Assembly: GCF_003260195.1 (NCBI RefSeq)
Contig: NZ_QEIH01000005.1
Coordinates: 372,001-436,000, forward strand
DNA length: 64,000 bases
From: Lutibacter citreus
GTDB lineage: Bacteria > Bacteroidota > Bacteroidia > Flavobacteriales > Flavobacteriaceae
Reading direction: 5' to 3'
Positions within the stretch are counted from its first letter, which is position 1, and each line of letters opens with the position of its first letter. A program made the position numbers and the translations under genes. This document shows, piece after piece, positions 48,746 to 56,685 of this stretch. Below the pieces are notes generated by a model. That model saw nothing but the letters and a program-made list of their open reading frames with translations, was not told the origin of the DNA and made no database searches.

Positions 48746-51451
48746 ATGATTAAATATTGCAAAGAAATAAAAATTATTTTCCATTTTTTTATGTTACTAT
48801 TTTTAGTACAAGTATCATATTCTCAAAATGTTAAAGGAATTGTTGTAGATGAAGATAAATTACCTTTAGAATTTGTTTCTGTAGCACTTTTACAACCATC
48901 AGATTCTTTATTGGTAAAATATACTTCAACTGATGCAGATGGTAAGTTTGATATTTCAGGTTTTAAGGAAGGTAATTATATGCTTCAAATATTTTTAATG
49001 ACCTACCAAACAAGTCAGAAAGTATATTCATTTTCAAAGGAAATGAAAGATTTAGGAACTATAGTGTTAAAAAAAGATGTGAATCTTTTAAATGAGGTAA
49101 CCATAAACGCAGTTATTCCAATAAAAATAAAACAAGATACTGTGGCTTTTAATACAAAAGCTTTTAAAGTAAAGCAAGATGATAATGTTGAAGATTTAAT
49201 AAAAAAATTACCAGGAATTCAAATTGGAACAGATGGAACTGTAAATGCTCAAGGTGAAGATGTAACAAAAATTTTAGTAGATGGGAAAGAGTTCTTTAGT
49301 AATGATATGGCTATTGCTTTAAAAAACTTAAATGCAGATGCAATTAAAAGTGTTCAAATAATTGATGAGGAAAGTGATGATACTAGAACAACCGGAATTA
49401 AAGATGGTGAAAAAAGTAAAATTATTAATTTGGTTTTAAAAGAAGGTAAAAAGTCTGGATATTTTGGGAAAGTTGGTGCAGGAATTGGTACAAATGATAG
49501 GTATTTATCGGAATTTGATATAAATAGATTTACTAAAAACACACAATTAGCCGTTTTTGGAAAATTAAATAATATAAATAATACCGGAGCAACTGTTTTT
49601 AGAAGAGATGGAAGTAGAGGTGGAAACAGTGGGTTTTTAACAACTGGTACTGCAGGGGCAAATTATAATTATGAATTTAAAAAAGATTTAAATTTTAATT
49701 TAGATTATCATTATGGTTATTCAGATAGGGAGGAACAGGAATCTTCAACAAGAACACAATTTACTCAGGATAAAATTTTCACTTCAAAAAAGGAAAATGA
49801 TAACCAAAATATATCAAACAATCACAATATAAATTTTAGTTTACGAGATAGATCACAAGAAGGAAAATATTTGGTTTTAAGAGGTAATTTTAAAAATGAT
49901 TCAAGAGAATCGGATAGTAATGCTTCTACCAAGTATTTTGATGAAAATGAAAATTTAGACACCAATAGTGATAGAACTACCAGAAGTGAAGATTTGAGAA
50001 ATAACGGAAGTTTAGCACTTTATTATAGTAAGAAATTAAATGAAAAAGGACGAAATTTTAGGGTGAAAAGTGGAATTTCATTTTCTGATAATTCAGATTC
50101 AAATTTTCAAAGGTCATTAAATAAATACAATCTTTCAGATAGTTCTAGTATTTCAGAATCTAATGAGGAAACCAAAAGAGAAGAGGATAATAAAGGATTA
50201 AACTATAATGTTTCAATTAGATATATGGAACCTATAATTGAACATCATTTAGTTAGTTTTTCAACTGAATTTAAAAACCAAAATAGTGATGAAAAATTAG
50301 ATCAAACTAAAAAAATTAATAGTATTGACCAAATTCCTTTTATCTATCAATTAGATTATAACAAGCAATTTATTGAAAATCAATTAGGCTATGTTTTTAG
50401 CAAGGATAAAATTCAACTTTATGTTTCTGGAAAATTGGAAAGTATTAAGCAAGAATTGGATGTAGATAATACGTCTTATATTAATAATAAATTTGATAAT
50501 GTTTTACCTAGAGTATCTTTTAGTTATGAATATAAAAAAGGGAAAAGGTTAAGATTTAAATATGAAAAGGAAATTTCTTTACCAAGTTCTAACCAAGTTA
50601 CTCCAATAGTTAATGACTTTAATCCGTTATTTATTACTGTTGGTAATAGCAATTTAACACCAGAAAAAAATTCTGAATATTCTGTGATGTTTTATTCTCA
50701 TGAATTTAATAAAGCAACTAGTTTCTTCTCATATTTAGGATTTACTAAAACTACCAATGCTATAATAACAAATAGAAGTATAGATGATAATTATGTACAA
50801 CTTTCAACTTTTGAAAATTATGGAGATAAAAGCAGGTTTAGAGGACATTTAAATTTTAGTAAAAAAATAAGTACTATTGGATTACGTTATAATTTAAGAC
50901 TAGGAGGAGAGATTAACGAATACAATACTATTATTGATAGTGATTATAATGAAACAAATAGCAAAGGTTATAATTTTGGATTAAGTTTTAGTAATGAAAA
51001 TAAGAATAATGTTGACTTAACAATAGGTGCAAAATACGATGTTAATAAAACAACGTATTCTTTACAAAATACAGATAGAGACTATTTTAAGCAAAATTAT
51101 TATACAAAATTTGGATTGGATTTAACCAATAGTTTAACATTTAATACTCAGTTTGATTATTCCTTATATACCGATAATAATTTTGATTCTCAAAATGTAC
51201 CTATTTGGAATGTTTCGTTAGATTACGCTTTTTTAAAAGGGAAAAGAGGGAATTTAAAATTACAAGTCTTAGATATTTTAGATAAAAATGTTGGGATAGA
51301 AAGAACTAGCTCAGATAATTACTTTGAAGAAACAATTCAGGAAAACCTAGGAACTTATGCTATGTTAAGCTTTACATACAGCTTAAAACCTCCTACGGGT
51401 AAAAGTAGTAAAAGAGGAGGCGATAGCGGAAGAAGACGTTATCATCATTAA
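48746..51451 (+). CDS. TonB-linked outer-membrane beta-barrel protein (OMP_b-brl_3 family)
   Basis: A 901-residue outer-membrane protein. Signal peptide 1-26 (VSYSQN), carboxypeptidase-regulatory-like domain ~27-110 (NVKGIVVDEDKLPLEFVSVALL), plug-like domain ~115-230 (VEDLIKKLPGIQIGTDGTVNAQGEDVTKILVDGKEFF), and a barrel to the end of the OMP_b-brl_3 type (GSRGGNSGFLTTGTAG, LPRVSFSYEYKKG, GNSNLTPEKNSEYSV). Positively charged Gly/Arg/His tail GGDSGRRRYHH is frequent in this family. Ligand unknown, no SusD-like partner adjacent. Overlaps the convergent DinB gene by four bases. Confidence 0.88.
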   Translation: MIKYCKEIKIIFHFFMLLFLVQVSYSQNVKGIVVDEDKLPLEFVSVALLQPSDSLLVKYTSTDADGKFDISGFKEGNYMLQIFLMTYQTSQKVYSFSKEMKDLGTIVLKKDVNLLNEVTINAVIPIKIKQDTVAFNTKAFKVKQDDNVEDLIKKLPGIQIGTDGTVNAQGEDVTKILVDGKEFFSNDMAIALKNLNADAIKSVQIIDEESDDTRTTGIKDGEKSKIINLVLKEGKKSGYFGKVGAGIGTNDRYLSEFDINRFTKNTQLAVFGKLNNINNTGATVFRRDGSRGGNSGFLTTGTAGANYNYEFKKDLNFNLDYHYGYSDREEQESSTRTQFTQDKIFTSKKENDNQNISNNHNINFSLRDRSQEGKYLVLRGNFKNDSRESDSNASTKYFDENENLDTNSDRTTRSEDLRNNGSLALYYSKKLNEKGRNFRVKSGISFSDNSDSNFQRSLNKYNLSDSSSISESNEETKREEDNKGLNYNVSIRYMEPIIEHHLVSFSTEFKNQNSDEKLDQTKKINSIDQIPFIYQLDYNKQFIENQLGYVFSKDKIQLYVSGKLESIKQELDVDNTSYINNKFDNVLPRVSFSYEYKKGKRLRFKYEKEISLPSSNQVTPIVNDFNPLFITVGNSNLTPEKNSEYSVMFYSHEFNKATSFFSYLGFTKTTNAIITNRSIDDNYVQLSTFENYGDKSRFRGHLNFSKKISTIGLRYNLRLGGEINEYNTIIDSDYNETNSKGYNFGLSFSNENKNNVDLTIGAKYDVNKTTYSLQNTDRDYFKQNYYTKFGLDLTNSLTFNTQFDYSLYTDNNFDSQNVPIWNVSLDYAFLKGKRGNLKLQVLDILDKNVGIERTSSDNYFEETIQENLGTYAMLSFTYSLKPPTGKSSKRGGDSGRRRYHH

Positions 51452-51990
51452 GAATTAGTAATCCAGTTTTTACTTTTCATTAAGTTGTAAATATGTGCAT
51501 AATGGTGGTTGCAATGCCAAGCATAAATACCAATATTTGTTTTTAATGAAATATAGTTATTTCCTTCTGGATGAATAAATTCTTTATTTAAATCTTGGTC
51601 TGAAAGACCTCTTAACAAATAAACCCATTTAGCGTGTAATGCTGAAAGCATATTAATAGAAAGATTAATAGGACCGGATTTACCATCAAATAATTCGGCC
51701 CACCTTTCTTCATAATATGCTTTTATTACAGGAGTATCTTCTGTTAATGTCCATTTAAATCTTGAATAACTATTATGGTGACTGTCTGCACAATGATGAA
51801 TTACTTGTCTAATTGTCCAACCATTTTGTCTATATTTTGAGTCTAATTGTTCGTTACTTAAATCTTTAACAAGGGTTTCAAGCTTAATTGGAAATTCCTC
51901 AATTGTACTAATCCATTCTTTAATGTGAACTTCTGAAATTTTTGTAGGAATATTAGCTTGGCCTATTGGATATTTTAGTTTTTCAATCAT
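51448..51990 (-). CDS. DinB-family putative metal-dependent hydrolase / bacillithiol transferase (YfiT-like)
   Basis: A 180-residue protein of the DinB/YfiT superfamily. It has a four-helix-bundle layout with histidine ligands in HHCADSHHNSYSRFKW (~residues 64-80) and AWHCNHHYAHIYNL (~153-166), plus WTIRQVIHHCADS; these are the three metal-binding helices. Members transfer bacillithiol or hydrolyse metal-dependent substrates. Overlaps the TPR lipoprotein gene stop/start by four bases, so translation is coupled. Bacillithiol use in this organism cannot be shown from here. Confidence 0.83.
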   Translation of the reverse strand: MIEKLKYPIGQANIPTKISEVHIKEWISTIEEFPIKLETLVKDLSNEQLDSKYRQNGWTIRQVIHHCADSHHNSYSRFKWTLTEDTPVIKAYYEERWAELFDGKSGPINLSINMLSALHAKWVYLLRGLSDQDLNKEFIHPEGNNYISLKTNIGIYAWHCNHHYAHIYNLMKSKNWITNS

Positions 51991-52682
51991 TTAGTAGTGA
52001 TGCTGTATTTATTAATAAATTTTTTAGCCCTTTTATTTCCAGAATCTATAGCTAAAGATTTTTTATAATATTCTATAGCTTTAATTGTATCGCCTGACTT
52101 TTTTAGCGCATCAGCATAACTATCATAAACATTAGAGCTGTTAGGATGTAATTTCATGTTAATTTTAAAAATACCCAACGCTTTAGTGAAATTATTGTTA
52201 TTTAAAGCTCTATAACCAAGTTTGTTGAAGTTTTTTTCACTTACGGACTTATCTAATGAATCATTTTTTTGAATGGTTAAATAACCTTCAAGTGCTTTAT
52301 TAAAATTACCTTCCTTTAAAAAATCATTGGGAATTTTTTCATCCTTTTTTAGCTTTCTAAATTTAAATTTAATGGAATCATTTTCTTTTTTAGGAACTAA
52401 AATTATATAATTTTCTTCAGTTTCATAATTTATTGAAAATTGAATTTTTTCATTCATTTCTTTAATAAAAAAAGTATTTTCATTAATTATTAGAGGTTTT
52501 ATTTTTGTTGCACCTCGCCATTTTAAAAACATATCATTTTCAATAAAGAAAACTTCTAATGTTTCATCAGAATTGTATAAGTATTTACCTGTTACAGCAT
52601 TTATAAATTTGGGACTATTAGTAGGAGAGGAACACGAAATAAGATAAAATGAAAATATTGAAAGTAATAATTTTAGTCTCAT
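51987..52682 (-). CDS. TPR-containing lipoprotein
   Basis: A 231-residue lipoprotein, lipobox FYLISC within residues 10-18. Residues ~30-115 form a beta-rich domain (AVTGKYLYNSDETLEVFFIENDMFLKW, a phrase seen after serine-hydrolase domains in some flavobacterial proteins). Residues ~125-225 are two to three TPR-like helix pairs (LGYRALNNNNFTKALGIFKINMKLHPNSSNVYDSYADAL, GDTIKAIEYYKKSLAIDSGNKRA). Likely a periplasmic scaffold. Co-transcribed with the DinB gene. I do not recognise a function. Confidence 0.78.
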   Translation of the reverse strand: MRLKLLLSIFSFYLISCSSPTNSPKFINAVTGKYLYNSDETLEVFFIENDMFLKWRGATKIKPLIINENTFFIKEMNEKIQFSINYETEENYIILVPKKENDSIKFKFRKLKKDEKIPNDFLKEGNFNKALEGYLTIQKNDSLDKSVSEKNFNKLGYRALNNNNFTKALGIFKINMKLHPNSSNVYDSYADALKKSGDTIKAIEYYKKSLAIDSGNKRAKKFINKYSITTK

Positions 52683-52766
52683 AGTATTAAATTTCTAAAT
52701 GTAAATATAGAAAAAACGTATAAATGAAAGCATTTAGACGTTGTGAAATGATATTTTAAACAGTAA

Positions 52767-53462
52767 TTATCCCAATTTGCTAATTTGCTGTAGTTTATTT
52801 AGATCTAGAATCTCAATATGTCTATCGGAAACTTTAATTATATTTTCTTTGTTAAATTTAGACAAGGTGTTAATTACACTTTCTTTAGAATATCCCAGCA
52901 TATTAGCAAGTTCTTTTCTAACCATTGGAATTATAAAAGAATTTGAATTGTAAATTTTAGCAAAATCTAATAAAATAATTGAAAGTGCCCCATCAATATT
53001 TTTCTGTGAAAGTGTTGTAATTCTATGAAAAATAGCATTGGAAACTCCAGACATATGCTTCATTAGATCCAAAGCAAAATCCCCATTAGTTTTAATGAAG
53101 TTTTCAAATACTTTTTTATCTATAAAACTCACTTTTGATTTTTCTAAAGCAGTGGCAGTAAAATCAATATTTTCAAAAGCGAAACAGCATATTATACCAA
53201 TAAAAGAATGAGGCTCTATTAAGCCTAAGGAACAAGGAGTACCATCATTAGAAATTTCTAATTTTACGAGACCTTCATTTAAGTATAGAATGTTATTCAC
53301 GTCCATACCGCGTTTAATTATAGTTTCACCAGATTCAAATTCAATATCAGATTTATGCTTTACCAATTCATTCTTTTCTTCAATGGTTAGCTTATTTAAA
53401 CAGCCTTTTGCATTTAGTAAAGTATATTTAAGATGGTTCTCTTTATTTAAAAAATCTGGCAT
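52767..53462 (-). CDS. Crp/Fnr family transcription regulator
   Basis: A 231-residue regulator. N-terminal cyclic-nucleotide-binding beta-roll: IEFESGETIIKRGMDVNNILYLNEGLVKLEI, LIEPHSFIGIICCF. A C-terminal winged helix: RKELANMLGYSKESVINTLSKFNKENIIKVSD. No CxxC cluster for an Fe-S sensor, so not a canonical FNR; ligand unknown. A 14-bp perfect palindrome (53498-53511), FNR/CRP-like in symmetry, lies 36 bases upstream of its start and may be an autoregulatory site. Confidence 0.88.
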   Translation of the reverse strand: MPDFLNKENHLKYTLLNAKGCLNKLTIEEKNELVKHKSDIEFESGETIIKRGMDVNNILYLNEGLVKLEISNDGTPCSLGLIEPHSFIGIICCFAFENIDFTATALEKSKVSFIDKKVFENFIKTNGDFALDLMKHMSGVSNAIFHRITTLSQKNIDGALSIILLDFAKIYNSNSFIIPMVRKELANMLGYSKESVINTLSKFNKENIIKVSDRHIEILDLNKLQQISKLG

Positions 53463-53497
53463 AGAATTTAATTTAAAATAAAACTACATTTTTAGTA

Positions 53498-53511
53498 ATG
53501 TAAAATTACAT
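53498..53511. promoter_or_regulatory. 14-bp palindrome upstream of the Crp/Fnr gene (operator candidate)
   Basis: ATGTAAAATTACAT is a perfect inverted repeat (6-bp half sites with 2-base spacer), 36 bases before the regulator start. Position and symmetry fit a dimeric regulator site, but in AT-rich DNA chance is possible. Confidence 0.45.
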
Positions 53512-53930
53512 CATAAAGAATAAAAAATACCTTTATAAAGTTGTTTTTTAAACAAAAGAGTGTAACTACATTTACATAAGAATTATAGTTGGTTTGTACT
53601 TTGAAATATAAATAGAATTAAATTAGAGGTTTAATTTTTAAATTGAATTATTAGATAAACATTATTAAAATTATTGATTGTACTTTCACTTATAATATTT
53701 GTTGATATATTATTTAAGTTGTTTTTGTTTGTACAAATTGTTTGGTTGGGTTTTAAAATGAATTTCACCAATTTACTATTGGTAAAGTTGTGATGTTTTC
53801 TTCAATCTTAACAATTATGTTTTTGTAAGGTTATAAATTAAAGTTCGTTTAATTATAAAAAAATTCAATATTAAAAGTTAATATTTATTAATCGATTCTA
53901 TTTATATTTTTAAGTATTTATTATTCAAAA
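53512..53930. other. Gene-free region between the Crp/Fnr gene and the immunophilin terminator
   Basis: No credible reading frame or RNA gene. It contains a weak inverted repeat ACCAAT/ATTGGT (about 53767-53783) and several AT-rich, promoter-like patches. Nothing else recognised. Confidence 0.45.
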
Positions 53931-53961
53931 AAAAAGCATTGAAATTATTTCAATGCTTTTT
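53931..53961 (-). terminator. Terminator of the dual immunophilin gene
   Basis: AAAAAGCATTGAAA (53931-53944), a 3-base loop and its complement (53948-53961); on the minus strand it follows the stop codon at 53986 and ends in a T-run. Confidence 0.85.
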
Positions 53962-53985
53962 TACTTTTATATGTTTAGAGAATTT

Positions 53986-54918
53986 TTATTTAACTCCCAC
54001 TAATTCTACATCAAAAATAAGTGTAGCATCTGGAGGGATAACTCCACCAGCACCTTGTGAACCATATGCTAAGTTAGAAGGGATTACTAATCTGGCTTTT
54101 TCACCAACTTTTAATAATTGAATTCCTTCGTCCCATCCTGGTATTACTTGACCAACACCAATTGTAAAATCAATAGGTTCTTTACGTTGGTATGAAGAAT
54201 CAAAAACTTGACCATCAACTAATTGCCCTTTGTAGTGTACAGAAACCTTACTTCCTTTTGTAGCAGGTTTTCCCTCAGCAGTTTGTAGTATTTTATAACG
54301 TAATCCGCTTGGAGTTTCATCATAACCAGCAGCTATTTTATCCATAGCTTCTTTTACTGCATTTTTAGCTTCTTCTTCACGTTTAGCTCTAGATCCTTCA
54401 AAAACTCTAAAAGCTTCTACAGCATTAAAGTTTTCAGCATCAGCACCAACTCTTACAATTTCTAAAGTTTCAAGTATATCATCTTGAGCTATTGTATCAA
54501 CAATGTCTTGACCTTCAACAACATTTCCAAAAACTGTATGTTTGTTATCTAACCAAGGAGTAGCAACATGAGTAATAAAAAATTGACTTCCGTTTGAAGC
54601 AGGTCCAGAGTTTGCCATTGATAAAATACCAGGTCCACTATGTTTTAAATCTGGATGAAATTCATCATCAAAACTATAACCAGGAGAACCAGTTCCAGTT
54701 CCTAGAGGACAACCACCTTGAACCATAAAATCAGCAATTACTCTATGAAATTTTAAACCATCATAATAAGGTGTACCTTGTGGTTTAGATTTGTTTTCTA
54801 AATTTCCTTCAGCTAAAGCAACAAAGTTACCAACTGTTCCAGGAGTTTTTTCAAATTCTAAGTTTACTAAAATAACACCTTTTGAAGTGTTAAATTTTGC
54901 GTATAATCCGTTATTCAT
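53986..54918 (-). CDS. Dual immunophilin: cyclophilin-FKBP peptidyl-prolyl isomerase
   Basis: A 310-residue cytoplasmic PPIase with two unrelated isomerase domains. Residues ~1-150 are cyclophilin: KFHRVIADFMVQGGCPLGTGTGSPGYSFDDEFH and ANSGPASNGSQFFITHVATPWLDNKHTVFG. Residues ~200-310 are FKBP: VSVHYKGQLVDGQVFDSS, IGVGQVIPGWDEGIQLLKVGEKARLVIPSNLAYGSQGAGGVIPPDATLIFDVEL. Such dual-family immunophilins have been described in Flavobacterium johnsoniae and Toxoplasma. Start is ATG 54918; the in-frame TTG upstream is inside a TATATTTG promoter. Confidence 0.93.
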   Translation of the reverse strand: MNNGLYAKFNTSKGVILVNLEFEKTPGTVGNFVALAEGNLENKSKPQGTPYYDGLKFHRVIADFMVQGGCPLGTGTGSPGYSFDDEFHPDLKHSGPGILSMANSGPASNGSQFFITHVATPWLDNKHTVFGNVVEGQDIVDTIAQDDILETLEIVRVGADAENFNAVEAFRVFEGSRAKREEEAKNAVKEAMDKIAAGYDETPSGLRYKILQTAEGKPATKGSKVSVHYKGQLVDGQVFDSSYQRKEPIDFTIGVGQVIPGWDEGIQLLKVGEKARLVIPSNLAYGSQGAGGVIPPDATLIFDVELVGVK

Positions 54919-54939
54919 TTTCTTAAATTTTATTGAAGG

Positions 54940-54947
54940 CAAATATA
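54940..54947 (-). promoter_or_regulatory. -7 element (TATATTTG on minus) for the immunophilin gene
   Basis: CAAATATA on the plus strand; the ATG at 54918 lies 21 bases downstream on the minus strand. It excludes the TTG start 24 bases further upstream. Confidence 0.6.
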
Positions 54948-54993
54948 CATACTTTCATTTGAAATAAAAGCATTATAATATTTTTGTATAAAA

Positions 54994-55024
54994 CAAAAAA
55001 AAATCTGATAAAAACCAGATTTTT
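54994..55024 (-). terminator. Terminator of the small lipoprotein gene
   Basis: AAAAATCTG pairs with CAGATTTTT across an eight-base loop (54999-55024), followed on the minus strand by a T-run (55003-54994). Confidence 0.75.
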
Positions 55025-55046
55025 AATAATTTATGAAATTTATTAA

Positions 55047-55196
55047 TTATTCAGCTTCAGCTACAATAATTGATTCATTTGTAATATTTTCAATTTTTGA
55101 ATTATCACTTGTTAATCCACAACCTTTGACAGATTTGCAAGAGGTACATAATAATGTAAATGTAATTGCTAGTATGGTAAAAGTTATTTTTTTCAT
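55047..55196 (-). CDS. Small lipoprotein (49 aa)
   Basis: A 49-residue lipoprotein: MKKITFTILAITFTLLCTSC is a signal peptide with lipobox ending at Cys20, followed by a 29-residue acidic tail KSVKGCGLTSDNSKIENITN and a final EAE. The start is ATG 55196; the longer frame upstream lacks a signal. Its leader AACCCCTAATAAAATG resembles that of the 43-residue peptide gene. A terminator follows. Function unknown; the lipobox and the terminator make it a real gene. Confidence 0.7.
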   Translation of the reverse strand: MKKITFTILAITFTLLCTSCKSVKGCGLTSDNSKIENITNESIIVAEAE

Positions 55197-55245
55197 TTTA
55201 TTAGGGGTTATTTTGAGATTTATTAAAGGGGAAATATACAAAAAA

Positions 55246-56118
55246 TTATGAACAAAGTTTATTTAATGTATAGATAATTAGTTCTTCTACAGGTTTATAA
55301 GGGTCTTCGCTAAAAGTTCCATTTGCTCTGTTAGCTATAATTGCATTCATAGAACAAGCCTCATGTCCTAGTAATTTAGATAAACCATAAATTGCTGAAG
55401 TTTCCATTTCTAAATTAGTGATTCTAAGTCCATTATATTCAAAACTATCAATTTTATTGTTTAATTCTGGATCTTGAATTGGTAATCTTAAAACCCTACC
55501 TTGTGGTCCATAAAAACCTCCTGCAGTAGCAGTTACACCTTCAAAAACCCCATTTCCAGATAATTTCATACCTAATGTTTTACTATTCTTTACAATATAA
55601 GGTCTTGCTTTTCTTGGGCTCCAGTTTGTATGTTTAATTAGCGCATCTTCAAAATCTGGTTCTAATATGTGTTCACATTTATAAGAGTGAAGCATACCAT
55701 CTAATCCTAAACCATATTTTGCAAGTACAAAACTATCTACTGGAATATCATTTTGAAGTGAACCAGATGTTCCTATTCTAACAATGTTTAAGGAAGTGTG
55801 ATTCTTTTTAATAGTTCTGCTTTCCAAATCAATATTTACCAAAGCATCCAATTCATTCATAACAATATCTATATTGTCTGGTCCTATTCCGGTAGAAATA
55901 ACTGAAATTCTTTTTCCTTTATAAACACCTGTAATTGTTCTAAATTCTCTTTTTTGAGTTTCAAATTCAATAGAATCGAAATAATTAGAGATTTTTGGAA
56001 CTCTATTTTGATCACCTACAAAAATAATATCTTGAGCAATATTTTCGGGTTTTAAATTTAAATGGTAAACACTACCATCAGGATTTAAAATAAGTTCTGA
56101 TTCTGCTATTTTTTTCAT
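55246..56118 (-). CDS. Nucleoside phosphorylase (uridine phosphorylase-like)
   Basis: A 290-residue cytoplasmic enzyme of the PNP/UDP family. It shows IIFVGDQNRVPKISNYF near the start, STGIGPDNIDIVMNELDALV with the phosphate/ribose-binding residues, VRIGTSGSLQNDIPVDSFVLA, and TNLEMETSAIYGLSKLLGHEACSMNAIIANRANGTFSEDP containing the Glu of the ribose site. Blocks fit NP-I nucleoside phosphorylases; whether it prefers uridine, purine nucleosides or another substrate cannot be seen. Second gene after the SUI1-like gene (two bases apart), probably co-transcribed. Confidence 0.88.
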   Translation of the reverse strand: MKKIAESELILNPDGSVYHLNLKPENIAQDIIFVGDQNRVPKISNYFDSIEFETQKREFRTITGVYKGKRISVISTGIGPDNIDIVMNELDALVNIDLESRTIKKNHTSLNIVRIGTSGSLQNDIPVDSFVLAKYGLGLDGMLHSYKCEHILEPDFEDALIKHTNWSPRKARPYIVKNSKTLGMKLSGNGVFEGVTATAGGFYGPQGRVLRLPIQDPELNNKIDSFEYNGLRITNLEMETSAIYGLSKLLGHEACSMNAIIANRANGTFSEDPYKPVEELIIYTLNKLCS

Positions 56119-56120
56119 AT

Positions 56121-56471
56121 TTATCCGCCAACGCGTTTTACATTATAACCATCCTTTTTAAGGATTTCCATTATTTTATCTCTAAATTTTCCTTGAATAA
56201 TAATTTCACCATCTTTAACACTTCCTCCAACTCCACATTTTTGTTTCAACATTTTCCCTAAAGATTTTAATTCATCTTCAGAGCCTTCAAAACCAGTAAT
56301 AACAGTTACTGTTTTACCTCCTCTTGCTTTATTTGAAAAATGGGCTTCTAAATGCTGTTGGTTGGGTTTAAGGTTTTCTTGTTGATTTTCTTTTTCGTAT
56401 TCAAAATCATTATTGGTTGAAAATACAAAACCACCTAAACTATCTAAACTATTTAATTTTTTTTTACCCAT
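56121..56471 (-). CDS. SUI1/YciH-type translation initiation factor
   Basis: A 116-residue protein with a SUI1 domain at the C-terminus: GKTVTVITGFEGSEDELKSLGKMLKQKCGVGGSVKDGEIIIQGKFRDKIMEILKKDGYNVKRVGG, here given as separate blocks VTVITGFEG, LKQKCGVGGSVKDGEI and IQGKFRDKIME. The first ~50 residues are an N-terminal stretch with FSTNNDFEYEKEN. Related to eukaryotic eIF1/YciH; role in bacteria not settled. Start is ATG 56471, preceded by a TAGCTTTG promoter; the upstream in-frame start belongs to another gene region. Confidence 0.9.
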   Translation of the reverse strand: MGKKKLNSLDSLGGFVFSTNNDFEYEKENQQENLKPNQQHLEAHFSNKARGGKTVTVITGFEGSEDELKSLGKMLKQKCGVGGSVKDGEIIIQGKFRDKIMEILKKDGYNVKRVGG

Positions 56472-56494
56472 TGTTAAATTGCGAATTATTAGTA

Positions 56495-56502
56495 CAAAGC
56501 TA
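56495..56502 (-). promoter_or_regulatory. -7 element (TAGCTTTG on minus) for the SUI1-like gene
   Basis: Plus-strand CAAAGCTA reads TAGCTTTG on the minus strand, 23 bases ahead of ATG 56471. Exact TAnnTTTG match. Confidence 0.5.
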
Positions 56503-56514
56503 CTTAAAATGTAT

Positions 56515-56685
56515 TTATTTTTTAAGTTTATTCCAGATAAATACAAGGGCAGCCAAAAGTTCAAAAACTAAACCAATTGCCATAATTAAATTTGCTTGTG
56601 GATTGTTTGAGAATTTTAAAATTGCACCTGCTATTAATAAAAAAACACCAAATGTAAATATTGATATAACTTTTTTTGAGATCAT
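56515..56685 (-). CDS. GldL-like two-helix membrane micro-protein (56 aa)
   Basis: A 56-residue protein, MISKKVISIFTFGVFLLIAG then AILKFSNNPQANLIMAIGLV and FELLAALVFIWNKLKK: two transmembrane helices and little else. The pattern G-A-x-L-K ... P-x-A-N-x-x-x-x-I-G-L-x-x-E matches the membrane part of the gliding-motility/secretion protein GldL. Its ATG overlaps the TGA stop of the 2OG oxygenase gene (ATGA), so translation is coupled. It may be an accessory or relic piece; role unknown. Confidence 0.7.
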   Translation of the reverse strand: MISKKVISIFTFGVFLLIAGAILKFSNNPQANLIMAIGLVFELLAALVFIWNKLKK

